This document shows positions 36,454 to 47,672 of a stretch of DNA of 64,000 nucleotides, piece after piece. Below the pieces are notes generated by a model, which worked only from the letters and a program-made list of their open reading frames with translations, searched no databases and had not been told where the DNA came from. The stretch is from positions 9,052,001 to 9,116,000 of the forward strand of contig CM059625.1 in assembly GCA_030435675.1 (NCBI GenBank). Direction: 5' to 3'. Made by a program: the position numbers and the translations under genes. Every line of letters begins with the position of its first letter. Position 1 is the stretch's first letter. This stretch comes from Steinernema hermaphroditum (Eukaryota; Nematoda; Chromadorea; Rhabditida; Steinernematidae).

Positions 36454-37021
36454 AAGATTTCTATATATGCAGTCTCTGAAGATTACCACTATGCTTTCCA
36501 AATTTTTATGTTATATTTATTAACTTATTTATATTGCTTCGCGGGCACATAAATAAATACAGTTCCGATCAAACAGTTCTCACTCCCGCGCGCAATTCGT
36601 CTGATACAATTCTTGTGCTCACTCAACTAAGCGATCACACGACCGATGGTGCGATTTCAAGCGAGGCTTCGCATGCAACCTTCTTTTCTGAACCATAACA
36701 GAACTGTCTCGGTGGCGTGTTCATCAGCCATCGGAAGATCTTCTGGAAAAAGCTATCGTCCGTGTAGTGTAGTCGCAGGAAGCGCACTTCGCTGTATCAT
36801 GCCAGTACGACGACGATAGAATGTAGTATGGTGCGACCGAAGAAAACTCGCCGTAAGAGGGCATCGATCAATTGAATAGCCAGTCAGTTGTTTCCCATGT
36901 TGCGTGATACGTTCGGATTTGTTGAAGGTTTTCTCGTGTGCATTACCAGTAATCCCCGTACGTATATTGCATTTATTTTACCAATATGCTCATTAGCTTT
37001 GGGTGCATACAAACATTTCAG
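36454..37021. other. intergenic, MFSD12-like 3'UTR to TMEM135-like start
   Basis: The first 100 bp are AT-rich 3'UTR with AATAAA. A plus-strand open stretch beginning MLRDTFGFVEGF at 36897 ends in a possible donor (CCCC|GTACGT) and could be an upstream exon of the TMEM135-like gene. That gene already has a complete N-terminus from 37022, so this is not annotated as coding. Confidence 0.4.
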
Positions 37022-38717
37022 ATGACCGTTCTGAGTAAGATCCTGGGCGGAACTTTCGGATTTAAGATACTGACGGCTGAATGTTATGAATATGCACATA
37101 CATGGAACCCCAACTGTCATCAAGCCATTCTTGATGCTGTTTTTGATGGCTGGTCGTTTTCTTTTCGAACCTATGCCACGTTCTACATCGTAAGATTCCA
37201 CATACTGTCGACGAATTGAAAGACTTTTAGTTAAGTGCTCTGATATCAAAAAGGGATCCGCGAAAGATTAAATACGACACTCTTATGAAGGACATTCTTC
37301 GGTCTTCACTTTTCCTTACTACAAACCTAGTAGGATATTTATTCTGGCTTTGTCGACTACGGTAGGCAGTGCTTGGTTCATCGCGTTATGAATTGCTACT
37401 TAGGCAAGCAATGGGATTTGCAATTTGGCCGACTGCTGGCTTCGTCAATGGCTGGCTCTCGTCATATTTTGCAATTCTACTCGAAAAACAGAAGCGTCGA
37501 CCCATGCTAGCATTGTACCTGACTAATCTTGTATGTGCATCAACACAACTTCTTAATGTAACTCAGACAGGCATCCGAAACGTTGTACCGTCAATTTGTG
37601 AATCACGGTTACCTACGGACGTACAAGCACGGCGAATGTGTTCCGTTCGCCATTGGTTTGGCCGGCTTCATCGCTATGTACAAGAAGAAACAGCTAAGCG
37701 ACGGTTTGGCGCGAATTCTCAAGTGAGTTTAATGGTAGCCGAATATTAAAGTTGAATTCGATTTGAAAATAGATTCATCTTTGCGCTCAACGAGCAATCC
37801 GACACCATTGACACCACTTCACTCCATCCTCTACTCATCAAATACCTTACATGGGTTCGACACTATTTTGGAAAACACGAACGTTGCGAACACCCTCATT
37901 CATGTCCAAGTGCCGCCCTTGAGGTACCTTCATTAGCGTATAGCATTAATCACCTAATATTAAGGGAACATCAAGAAACTTTGCAATCGGTTTCGGTGTC
38001 TCATCGCTTATCACAATTCTCAAATCGATACCGACGATTTTGCGACGACCTTCACAACTTCCTAAGTTGCTATTCAGCTTTAGAAACCTCCGTCTGCCAC
38101 TGTTTCTCGCTTTAATACCTTTCTTGTATCATGTCAGTTTGGCGAGAATTTGCGCACGAACTTAAAATCGGATTTCAGGTAACGGAGTGCTCTCTGAAAA
38201 GGACAAGGATGTCCGACACCGCAATTCATCTCATCAGCGGATCCGTCAGTGCATCTTCAATGGTGGCATATCCCAGCGTTTCGATCTCGATGTACATTTT
38301 TTGGAAACTCATTGAAGTAAGCTAAGCTAAAGCTGTTTTACGCACTTCAACCACTTTTTGTCCTGCAGACGGTTTACTTCAAACTGACTGAACAAGGTCG
38401 CGCTCCTATCATCAAGCATGGAGACATAATTCTTTACACGCTCTCCACGGGTTATGTTCTCGGCAATGCTGCCTTGGAACCACAAGCGATTCGAAAGGGA
38501 TATTGGAATTTCCTCTGTGGCCTAACCGGTCAAAGGTGCTCACCTCTTTCTCTCATGGTTTTCATATTCTGCTTTCAGAGTGCGTTTGTTCAATCGCAGA
38601 CTCTTCAACGCATTCGGCTTTGATTCTCAGAAAATGTTCGAGCACTTTGTGCCGAACCTCAACCCCAAGTACGTGACGATTAATCCGGCGTTGTACTTGC
38701 CTTTTAAACGAGTTTAA
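37022..38717 (+). CDS. TMEM135-like peroxisomal/mitochondrial membrane protein
   Basis: Nine exons (37022-37189, 37231-37361, 37404-37530, 37571-37722, 37773-37923, 37965-38132, 38179-38316, 38369-38535, 38579-38717) give about 446 residues, near the family's usual 458. ACATTTCAG abuts the ATG. The N-terminal domain has CYEYAHTWNPNC, matching the TMEM135 CYE-HTW-P-C motif. FAIWPTAGFVNGWLSSY and KRRPMLALYLTNL follow, then a second copy of the Cys motif (CEHPHSCPSAALE, about 240) and ISGSVSASSMVAYPSVSISMY resembling the Tim17-like repeat. The end, VPNLNPKYVTINP, matches the family's RLDPRY-T end. The vertebrate protein affects peroxisome and mitochondrial dynamics and fat stores. The stop overlaps AATAAA (38716). 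Confidence 0.9.
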
Positions 38718-39673
38718 ATAAAACTAATTGCGTAAAACTTTCGCGTTCAACATCACATCACACAAGCCAAAAACAATGCTTCGTTCTATTTTCTATGCAT
38801 TCACTGTAATAAAAATAGTGTACGATCTCGCTGCGATGAAGCGCGTTTCATCGCTGGCTAGCCATGAAAACCTTAAACTAATGGGCACAATCCGCCGTTT
38901 GCGCACGCTCACTGCTCGAATTGATATTGAGTGGCTCCCGCGTTCATCTTGACTAAAAAGCAAGGTGCAGGGCAGATTCAAAACACGAGTCATAGAGCTT
39001 TTACGCGCGCAAGCCCACGAGCGTTATTTTACGACTCGGTTAAAGAATGTTTCAAGAAAGTAGAGCAACGTTGTCTCCTTATTTACATTTTCCATTGCCG
39101 TCTGATCACCTATTCTGCTTTATTATTCGCGCGTGGCAGACACTTCCGAGGCGGTCTCGTTATGGCGCGACTCAAAAAAAAGAGCGTCGACCACCCAGAG
39201 CGAAATCATCAGTTGTTGTTTTCCGATCGTCTTCTCGTATGTGCCATACATCTCCAGCTAAGGCTCTCGCACCGCATATGCTGCTGCTCTTTTCAGGCCT
39301 TGTGTCGCTTTGCTTTTTCACACTATGGCTATGCATTGGTATGACTGCACATCTAGTCTCGTCCATAACCGTTGCTTGCCGCGCAATTTTTTGAGGTGTG
39401 CGCCCACCACTGTGTTCTCATGTGCACTTGCCATCTGGGAAATATTTGAGTTTCCGATGTGATTTAAGACTTGCAACTGTTCCCTTGATCTTAGATCAGA
39501 CGCTGTTTTGTTGCGTTTTTTTTGTTACCATGTGGGGACAGCTTGAACCCGTATGGACGCGCGCATTAATCAAATGTTCGGTCGTGGCGCGCAGGATTAT
39601 GTGGCTGATAACATTTACAAGGAAATGTATCTCATAAAATTCATTGTATGTCTAAGGTTCCTTTGTTTCAGGT
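38718..39673. other. region upstream of set-4
   Basis: This 956-bp interval has no recognised domain. A plus-strand stretch starting MARLKKKSVDHPE at 39163 ends in a GTATGT donor and could be a non-conserved 5' exon, but its phase does not fit the set-4 first exon. CTTTGTTTCAG lies four bases before the set-4 ATG and is a likely trans-splice acceptor. Confidence 0.4.
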
Positions 39674-41683
39674 ATGGTATCCGTTGCAGGCTATCGTGAT
39701 TCCAATGAAGCAGCTATGGACGATGTGTCAGCGCTTATGGTGCTCCCTGAGCGTGTCAGTGGGCGCCATGAAATGACCACACAAGAACTTTGTATGAACG
39801 ATGATTGGGCGACCGCACTGATTGTTGATCCTGTTCTGGGATTTTCGACTCACAAAATGGACATAGAGTTTGTAACCATTAACACTTCACAATTCAAGTG
39901 ACGCTTTAGCGTGCTTGCCTTGCCCGAAACAGAGAGGGCAGAACTTGCCAACATCATGCGTATATACAAGCAAAAGCAGGATGTACGCGGTGCTCTGTTT
40001 CGCCTATTCCATTTGAGAAGTGTGAAAGCTTTTCTACGACCGAAACCAATGACTGAGCGGCTGAACTTCCGAGACCATGTGAGCATCTGACAAAACGAAT
40101 ACAAAGAAGCAACTAATATTTTACAGGTCCTACGCTTCATGCAACTATTCTTCCGCAATTCAGGATTCACGATCGAACCTTGCAACCGATACCGTATGGA
40201 AAATCTTTGTGGTGCAAAGCTCGTTTCCACTAAAACATGGTGAGAATAGAGCATGGGCAAGTAGGAAAGACAACGTACTGATGCTTCAGGAATGAGGGCG
40301 AAGAAATGGAAACTTTGGTTGGTGTAATACGTTCTCTACGAAGCAGAAAAGAGCAGAATTATCTAAGAAAAAACGTCAACGACTTCTCGGTTATGTACAG
40401 CACAAGGTAAAGGCTGCTTTGTAACAGTTTACTTATTGCAACAAACAGGAAGCAGTGCTCCCAACTTTGGTTGGGTCCTGGTGCTTTCATCAATCACGAC
40501 TGTAACCCCAATTGCAAATTCGTTTCAAAAGGCCGACAAGCTGTTCTGCAAGTTCAGCACACCATTGAGCCTTATGAGGAAATCACATGCTACTATGGGG
40601 ATCACTTCTTCGGGGAAGGGAACAGGAACTGCGAATGCTACACTTGTGAAAGGTACATTTTTCAAATTAGTGTTTTACATTTTGGTAACTTCAGAACACT
40701 TACTGGGAGTTTTGCGCCCAAGGGTACATACTCCAATACGAATGAGGAGAGCGAAAGTGAAGGCACGGACTTAGAGGATGTAGTAACCAGAAATACAAGA
40801 CGCAATTTGACTCGCTCCAACAAGGGAGAGGAACCGAAGCCCGACCTGCCTATTATTCATCGCAGCCACCGCATAGGTAGGTGTAGATTGTTAGGATTCA
40901 CGACCATATCCCTTCATGTAGATTCTCTGGATATTGTAACTAGTGATGAGAGCGATGGATGTGATGAGTTCGATAACAATTCCGAAGGAAGCGGCAAGGC
41001 AGAGTCTGAAGAGTCCATTCCCGTTAAAACGGTGAAGCGACGGCGTACGCGAAAGCAAAGTCAGACAGACGTTGAGGGAGAGGCTGATGATGAACAGGAG
41101 AATCGGCGGGCTACGGATAGTGAAGGTATATTAATGGATTGCTGTATGAACCGTTAACATCAAATTTAAAGGGGAAGCAGAGGTGAAGAAATCGTCTAAG
41201 AAAGATTCTCCTTCTCACGAGCAAAATAAGCGAACCGTAAAGAAACGCCGAGCAACATACGTCGAAAGCAAGCGATTCGGTGCTCGGAAGCGCAAGCGCA
41301 ATGTCGTTCCCAAAGAAGACGAAGAGGAAAAGGATAACAGCACGAATGAAAACAAGAATCCGACGCAAACCGCACGAAACAAAAGAGGACGACCCGCTAA
41401 CAATAGTGGAACCACCACTTCACGGCGATCGCGTGCTAATAACAAGATGACTGCTGAAAGTAACTCCGTTGATGAACAACTCGAAACCGCCGAGGACATC
41501 GAAAACGACGCAACCAAGATTCCTTTGTGTATTGTTCCCGCTTCTCCTCCCAAAGAAAATGATGTCGCAGAAATAGAGGTAGAAAACAATTCAGTTTCCA
41601 ACCAGAACGTCCGAAACCCTAACCAAAAGATCTACCTTACGGGTAGCCTTCTGAAGTACTTGGATACCAGCTTCTCCGATTAA
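39674..41683 (+). CDS. set-4: SUV4-20-type histone H4 lysine-20 methyltransferase
   Basis: Eight exons (39674-39867, 39910-40078, 40127-40239, 40290-40406, 40449-40652, 40695-40876, 40922-41125, 41172-41683) give about 564 residues. The N-terminal Suv4-20 domain shows [15 protein letters not shown] and [11 protein letters not shown]. The SET domain (about 130-270) has [42 protein letters not shown] with the SAM/substrate-binding [20 protein letters not shown] and the zinc-binding CECYTCER. The enzyme makes H4K20me2/3 in chromatin; in C. elegans set-4 this acts in X-chromosome dosage compensation. After the SET domain the protein is acidic then very basic and disordered, with KRGRP (AT-hook-like) and several nuclear-localisation-type clusters. 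The first intron is 42 bp with donor GTTTGT, selected because it restores frame. Confidence 0.94.
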
Positions 41684-42237
41684 TAGATTCTCTGTTTAAG
41701 CAACCTCTCATTTCCACAATATATTGTCCCTGTATAATGTTATAGCTGTATAATCTTTCAAACATGGATGCTCCACAGACTCGAAAGTATGCACGTAAGT
41801 TGCAAAAGGGGTGCGCCATACGTTATTTGGAGTGTCTCGCTCCCTCATTGTACGCTACATTTTGCTTCTGTTTCCGACTGCCGGCTGATCTCTAATTAGC
41901 TTGGGAACCATTTTAGCTTGTAACTAGTGTTAGATGATACTGTATGATTTACTCATGTCTTTGTGTCTTAGTCCCTAATTTCATTATAAATTATAAAAGC
42001 AGAACTTTGTTCTTGGAAGCTAGAGTGGGGGACGGAAATTGGTTTCAGAGGAGCTGTCAGTTACCTGCTTATAAACAGTCGAATGATCGGTAAACTCGTT
42101 TCGGTGTAATTGATCGGCCTTCACGCTATCATCTTCATCAGCCTGCCGGCATTTTTGTCTCCGCTCTTTCATCTGCACTCACATTCCTTGTGTGATGTCC
42201 TTTTTTGTGGATCATTTCGCTTCTGTTTAGATCAGCA
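41684..42237. other. intergenic
   Basis: AT-rich 3' region of set-4 and promoter of the following secreted gene. No coding or RNA feature was recognised. GCTTCTGTTTAG at 42219-42230 is the likely leader acceptor for the ATG at 42238. Confidence 0.45.
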
Positions 42238-43596
42238 ATGCGATATTTTTTGCTTTTCACAATATTCACAGTTGTTGTACTTGCTGGAAAAGACCACTTC
42301 TTCGTTTTTGAAAAACTTAACCCTTCTTTGCTCAAGCTTGCAAGGTTGTACGGCAATGAAGGTACGCTGATAGAATGGCAGTAATATTTTACGCAGCTGA
42401 CTTCAGCTTACAAAGATTACGTAAAGGATACGGAAAACCGAACAGAAGCACAAAGGTAATCGTGGCTCACAGAGCTCCAATATCTAACTGTAACTACAGA
42501 CAGTCGCTATACATCGATTACTTTGAGCGATGCAACGATTTGGGATGGGATTATGCCAAGAACGTCACCATGATCGTCGCGAAAAAGAGCAATTCAACGC
42601 GCTACAAGGTTCCATTTTATATGTTCTGGTTATGAAGATGTTTCATCCCTGACAAATTTTACTTAATTCTTCAAAAATACCATCGTTGAAGATTTTTTTG
42701 AAGTTTTTAAAGACATTGTCCTTCTTATTAGGATTCTTTTTTAAAGGATAATTGTTTAGACGTTGATGAAGCTAGGCGTTCGTGCGTTTCTTTCTCGCTT
42801 CCTCACCCTTCCCGCTGAGCAGATAAACTCTGGAATTGATCAGCTATGCACCAAATCCGAAATGCAACTGCAGTGTCAATATGGATTCGGCGAGTCGAGG
42901 TATATTCACAATACGTGCTGTTTCTTCATAACAAGCGAAGGTCCCAAATTTTGCTACGAATTGAACATCTTAAAGAATTTGATGGAAGCATGCGCCTCCT
43001 TCTCGACAAGGAGTGCAACACTAAGCGAAAAGAACTTCGATATGAGTGCATCGGTGGAGAAGTAGAACATTGGACTAAGAATTGCACTGATGTAAGTAAC
43101 TTCGATTTTCTTTTATAGATTTATTTTTCGTTTCTTGTCATGTAGGTTATTGACGTTTACAACGAAACTCGTTGGGCTGTTAACAAAGAAATAGCCCAAA
43201 TTCACATCAGCACCGTTGACTATGTCGACTCGTTGACCAAATCTCTGAACCCTCACGACAAAGAGCAATTCGTGCCAACAAAAATTCTAGTGGAAAGCAT
43301 ATTCAGGAAAGCTCTTGTTCGAATCGCAGCCCTTGAAGGTACAAAACAAAAGTGACGAAAAAAATCATGTGACAATGTCATTTTAAGGGAAAAAGTGCAG
43401 TCGTCTATCCGACATGATCAAATGTATTACGCCAGCATTAGAAAAGCAATGCGGTGCCCCTTCCGCTGAAGCGTTAAAGATCAGTCTTCTGGTCGGATAC
43501 CTGAAACAGGAACGCAAGGACGAACTGGAGGCACACTTTGAAGGTTTTGCCGGAGAAGACGACCCGCTCTGCACAGCACTTCATAAGTATATCTGA
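42238..43596 (+). CDS. secreted cysteine-containing nematode protein, unknown function
   Basis: Seven exons (42238-42344, 42407-42455, 42504-42608, 42823-42899, 42941-43091, 43146-43338, 43388-43596) fit without frame conflict and give about 296 residues. The start is a signal peptide (RYFLLFTIFTVVVLAG). The mature protein has about ten cysteines in short motifs: YFERCND, QLCTKSEMQLQCQYG, DKECNTKRKELRYEC, TKNCTD, KKCSRLSDMIKC, EKQCG, PLCTALHKY. The C-x(n)-E...C spacing is reminiscent of nematode T20D4.11-like (DUF19) secreted domains, but this is a weak match. Two N-glycosylation sequons (NVT, NET) fit an extracellular protein. Exon 2 could use either of two nearby acceptors. No activity can be assigned. 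Confidence 0.68.
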
Positions 43597-44018
43597 TTTC
43601 GGAACGCCCGTGATGAACATTCATGGACTTCATTTACTGTAATTAAGAAAAGTGCTTAAGCTTCGTTGAAAATGAATCACATTCGTCAAGGGTTCCTTCA
43701 GAGAGCATGCGATTGATCAGACACGAACCAACGAGCGATGAGCACGGTGATTCTGGTATAGAGTAGAATAATGTCATCAAGAATCCCGCTATCATGCGCT
43801 ACAGCATATGAGTAAGAAACACCAGAAACAAGAGAGGAGAGACGTCAGAAATACAACAGCGAACTCCGGACGTGCCGGCAAATCATAAAAATACATCAAA
43901 TCGAAACTCTTTTTTAATTTTTCCTTAGCATGCGATAAACAAATTCTTCCTTGCGGAATCCTGCTATCGAGAGATGCACACATGCAAATATTCAAAACAC
44001 ATTTACAACATGTACTGA
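43597..44018. other. convergent intergenic spacer
   Basis: 422 bp between the ends of the plus-strand secreted gene and the minus-strand R3HCC1L-like gene. AT-rich; no feature recognised. Confidence 0.45.
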
Positions 44019-46403
44019 TTAATCGTCCCAGATCCCGGCGATTTGATTCTTCAGGTCTGAAAATACACGACTTTCAGTGTCGTCAGTGTAGAGCCTACCA
44101 CGAGCTTCCTTCAACTGTTGACGCTCCTTCATCCTCTTTTCTCCAGACACTGAAGAGCGCTTTCCCAGTGAGTTCTCAATGAGTCGGCGCGCCACAGATG
44201 CATTCGTCTGTGGCCGAAAACGGGGTGCGTTCAACTGGGATCGGCAGCTATTAACTTTCTTTAGCGTGTCTTCGCTGGCGTCGATGAGTGGGCGAAGTTT
44301 GATGATAGGGTTTTGTTTCGTTACCAGTGCGCTCATGGCTAAACGACAAGCATGTTGAGCAGTTGGTTAAAAATACCTTGGTGCAAAGACGAAAAAACGA
44401 TGAGTGCATGAGAATCATCCACACGAATGACTCTCGCATCACATTTTGACCCTTCCAACGCTGCTTCGACAGCTTCGGTACGAATGCGGGAATTCAGTTG
44501 GAAGGCTTCAAGAACGTGTCCAAGATCTAAAAGTAATTAGTCACATAATGCAAACAACGTATTCATTACTGGAGATATTGTATTTGGAGATTTTGGATGA
44601 TTCAGCAGCTTCGGCCTTCGCTTTCTTTTGGTTTTTTATGGATACCTTATTGAGAGCGCTCTGCACTTCCGCGAGCTTAGGAATAAAGTCGTCGGAATCC
44701 AAGTCTTCCCAAGAGTCAACAACTTCTTCTTCCGGAACTGTCCTTTCAACGTCGTCAGCCTTTACCTTGGAAATTGAGGCAGACGGCTCTGCTGCGGACT
44801 TATTGTTAGCTGCCTGAGGAATAGTTTCATTGCTTGCAGCATATTTTACGGCATTTGAAGGCGGGAAATCATCTAGCATCGTTGTCGTGTTATCGAAGAG
44901 CGATTCGACGACATCGTGAGCGAGAGCTTCAGTGGCATTTGAAAGTTGCTCATCGTTAGCGTTCGCATCCAACGGGTTTTCAGTTCCAATTTTCGGCGCG
45001 CTCAAGAATGTGTCAAATGAAAGAGGAGAAATATGCGCTTCGGAAGCTGATGGCTTTTTCGCCATTGAAAGAGTAGAGTCAGCGGTAGTCAGCACCATGT
45101 CCTCAATGTCGAATGAAACGTCGCCGCTCTGCTCAGTAGAAGGTCTCCAAATGCTATCACAAGGTGTAGACATATCGGAGTATACTACAAAATAAATGTG
45201 TAAACACTGATAGCGAGTTTCACAGGTACTACCGTGCTTCGAGAAACCACTGTTTGGTGTAAAGTGCGAACGGTCGTGAGAAGATGAAGTTGTGTACGCA
45301 GGTCTAACGCATAAAGGTCAAATTAACGGACACTTCAAGCAATCGCTTACCCGTAGGGATCGAAGTCACTGAGAACGGGAGACACGTTCTGAGCATCGTC
45401 CGAGTAAATGTGTGATTTCCTCATTTGGTTTTCGAATGATTCCGTTATCGCAGCGACCTGAAAGTACAATCGATATCAAAACTTAATCGTCAACAGTTGA
45501 CTAAAGAAATACTCTTCAGCAGAATTACCATCTGTAAAGATTTTAGCAACGTTTTCACTTACTCACCTCTAGGTCATCAGCGTCAGGATGGAAACCTTCT
45601 TCTTCAAAAACGGGTAAATATGTCGAAGGGGAGCGTGATAGGAGTGAAACGCAACTTTCAACAGGCGATCTCGGCGTGTCAATATGCGGAAGAGAGAGGG
45701 GGCTCAAACGTTTTTCCTTATCAAGGTTCGACTCAAACTCTGCCAATGATGTCGGCAAATCTTTGAATAGCTGACGCGACATTGCTTCTTCGTCATCGTA
45801 GAAATCGCAACCTTTCATTTTGTTGCTGTTCCCGTCGGTAAAAGAAGGATTAACTGAAATGGTCAGTTAGTACAATGAATCATTTCAATTATCATTACCA
45901 TTGCCGAAAAGAGACTTAGAATAGTCTGTGCTCCTTGGAAGACATGGATGAACTGATGTTGGTGAGTGTGCTGCAAAAAAAAACTGCTGCATTATAGGTT
46001 AGCTCTCGAACTTACGTTCAATAGAAGGCACATTTTCAGAGAGTGTAGTGAGTGAGCAATTTGAACGTTGTTGAGCAAAAGAACCTGGGCAGACTAAAGA
46101 GTCCGAAAGGTATGACGATGACCGTGGAACGTTATTCATGTTATTAGTGTCACCAGAAATGAAATCCGAAAAGCAATCTTGAATAGGTAAGAAAGAAGAA
46201 CAGTCCTGGTTCGGTCCTCTCATTTCGTGATCAGTTGTTGGTCGTTTTGCAAGAGGTACATAATCGTTTTGCCCAATTTGTTCGATCCCATCGGTTGATC
46301 CGCATCTGTCAAAGAATGATTTTGATATCGACAGAGTCATAACTTGCCTTTTGAATGATACAAATTCCTCTGTGGGATAGATGGACAAGTCGAAGTCAGT
46401 CAT
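44019..46403 (-). CDS. R3HCC1/R3HCC1L-like protein
   Basis: Eight exons (46016-46403, 45899-45970, 45567-45853, 45351-45457, 45233-45303, 44570-45184, 44377-44526, 44019-44338) join in frame to about 669 residues. The first 480 residues are Ser/Asp/Glu-rich and look disordered. The C-terminal part carries the conserved VDSWEDLDSD, then a fold with GHVLEAFQLNSRIRTEAVE, RVDDSHALIVFSS, NPIIKLRPLIDAS and SVARRLIENSLGKR. These match the RRM-like domain of R3HCC1/R3HCC1L, where VDD-HAL-VFSS and KLRPL are hallmarks. Vertebrate relatives are poorly characterised and have been linked to exon-junction-complex proteins. The R3H domain itself was not seen. The gene is divergent from ERGIC2 across a 1.27-kb promoter. 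Confidence 0.82.
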
Positions 46404-47672
46404 GTTTTATAAATAGTAAGCGAAGAAAGAATGTCGAAGAAATAAATAGAAAAGTGCTAAAAGGCGAGCGATTACAACTGTGGCAATCAACAAAAGCCTA
46501 CCAAGATTTACAGAGAGTAATCAAACAATCGAAGAAAACACAAATGCTAAAAAGAATCGGTCATTGCACACATACGTGATTGTAGTTTCAACTAACCTCA
46601 GTCACGCTGTTGAGGGCCGACGAAGGGCAAGCCCAACTTGTTACTCGCCCACCCTAAAGGCAGCACGCATCGGAGGGGACTTGCGTGTGCAATACCACAC
46701 TTCAGCCTACAGTCCACCGGTTTCGGCGGTCCCTAAAACGGAAGCATTCACGCATACAAGTATAGAACGATTACGAAAAGTTATCCACGAATAAGCGATT
46801 CTCAACCCGTCCGCAGATCGCGAAGCACCCGTCCACAAGCTGATAAAGGTGTGAAGAAGAACAACGCATGTTGCAATGTCCCGACAAAAACCATAGAAGA
46901 GATTAATGCAAGAGACACTGTGACAGCAACTGTTGCAATAGCGCAGAGAAAACAGTCGCATAGGAAAGGTATCGAAATGGGTTTATCGCAACCGGCTTTC
47001 CCCGACGCTTCTTGCCTGTACATGCGCTGCGAGAGGAAGAACGAACGGAAGAGAAGGACGGCCGGCATAGTGCTTTCAACGTAGATCGCGCGTGCTCTCG
47101 CCCCGCTGCTGGCTGGTGTTGACGATGAACAGCGATGACGGAGCTTTGCTACGCTTCGCGCTCCTAGAGAGTTGTTTTCATGTGTGTGTCTTCTCTTTTC
47201 TCTCTGACCTCACCAGTCGGTCGCCGCGTCGTCCGCTGTCGAGCAATCAGTGACGGCAGCAACGCAGTTCCCCACTCACATCACAGCGTTCAACAACGCG
47301 CGCGCAGTAGGCAGACATAAGAGGCTACAATACGCCGCATGTGGCCGAGTCGCGACCGTCGGCGTCGTTGCGGCACTACGAAACTCTCGTCATTCTCGCT
47401 CGCGGATTGCGGCAACGTTCCAAGAGCGAACGACAAATGAAAACAAACGCGGCAAGACCAGGCGATACGTATGGAGACAGCTGAACACGACAGCAGCTTT
47501 GTGATGTAAATCATGCGCCTTTGAAAGCAACTGTGCTTTGCCGACAACATTACGTGTATTGCCCAGCCTCAACTGGCTTTTCGTGGAGAGAGATGTAGTA
47601 ATTTCACTTGATTAGTACGTTGATAATCTTTTATTTCCAGTGGTCTAGTAGCACTGCAACAAAGTGCTCCCC
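46404..47672. promoter_or_regulatory. divergent promoter region (R3HCC1L-like / ERGIC2)
   Basis: This 1.27-kb interval separates two divergently transcribed genes. The central part (about 47000-47450) is GC-rich with many CG dinucleotides and opens frames on both strands, which is composition rather than coding evidence. No RNA gene or repeat was recognised. Confidence 0.45.

Noticed and set aside
39163..39250. Basic N-terminal-like stretch (MARLKKK...) as a first set-4 exon
   Set aside because: Its donor is phase 0 while the set-4 exon start after the acceptor would need phase 1; set-4 already has a start beside a leader-type acceptor.
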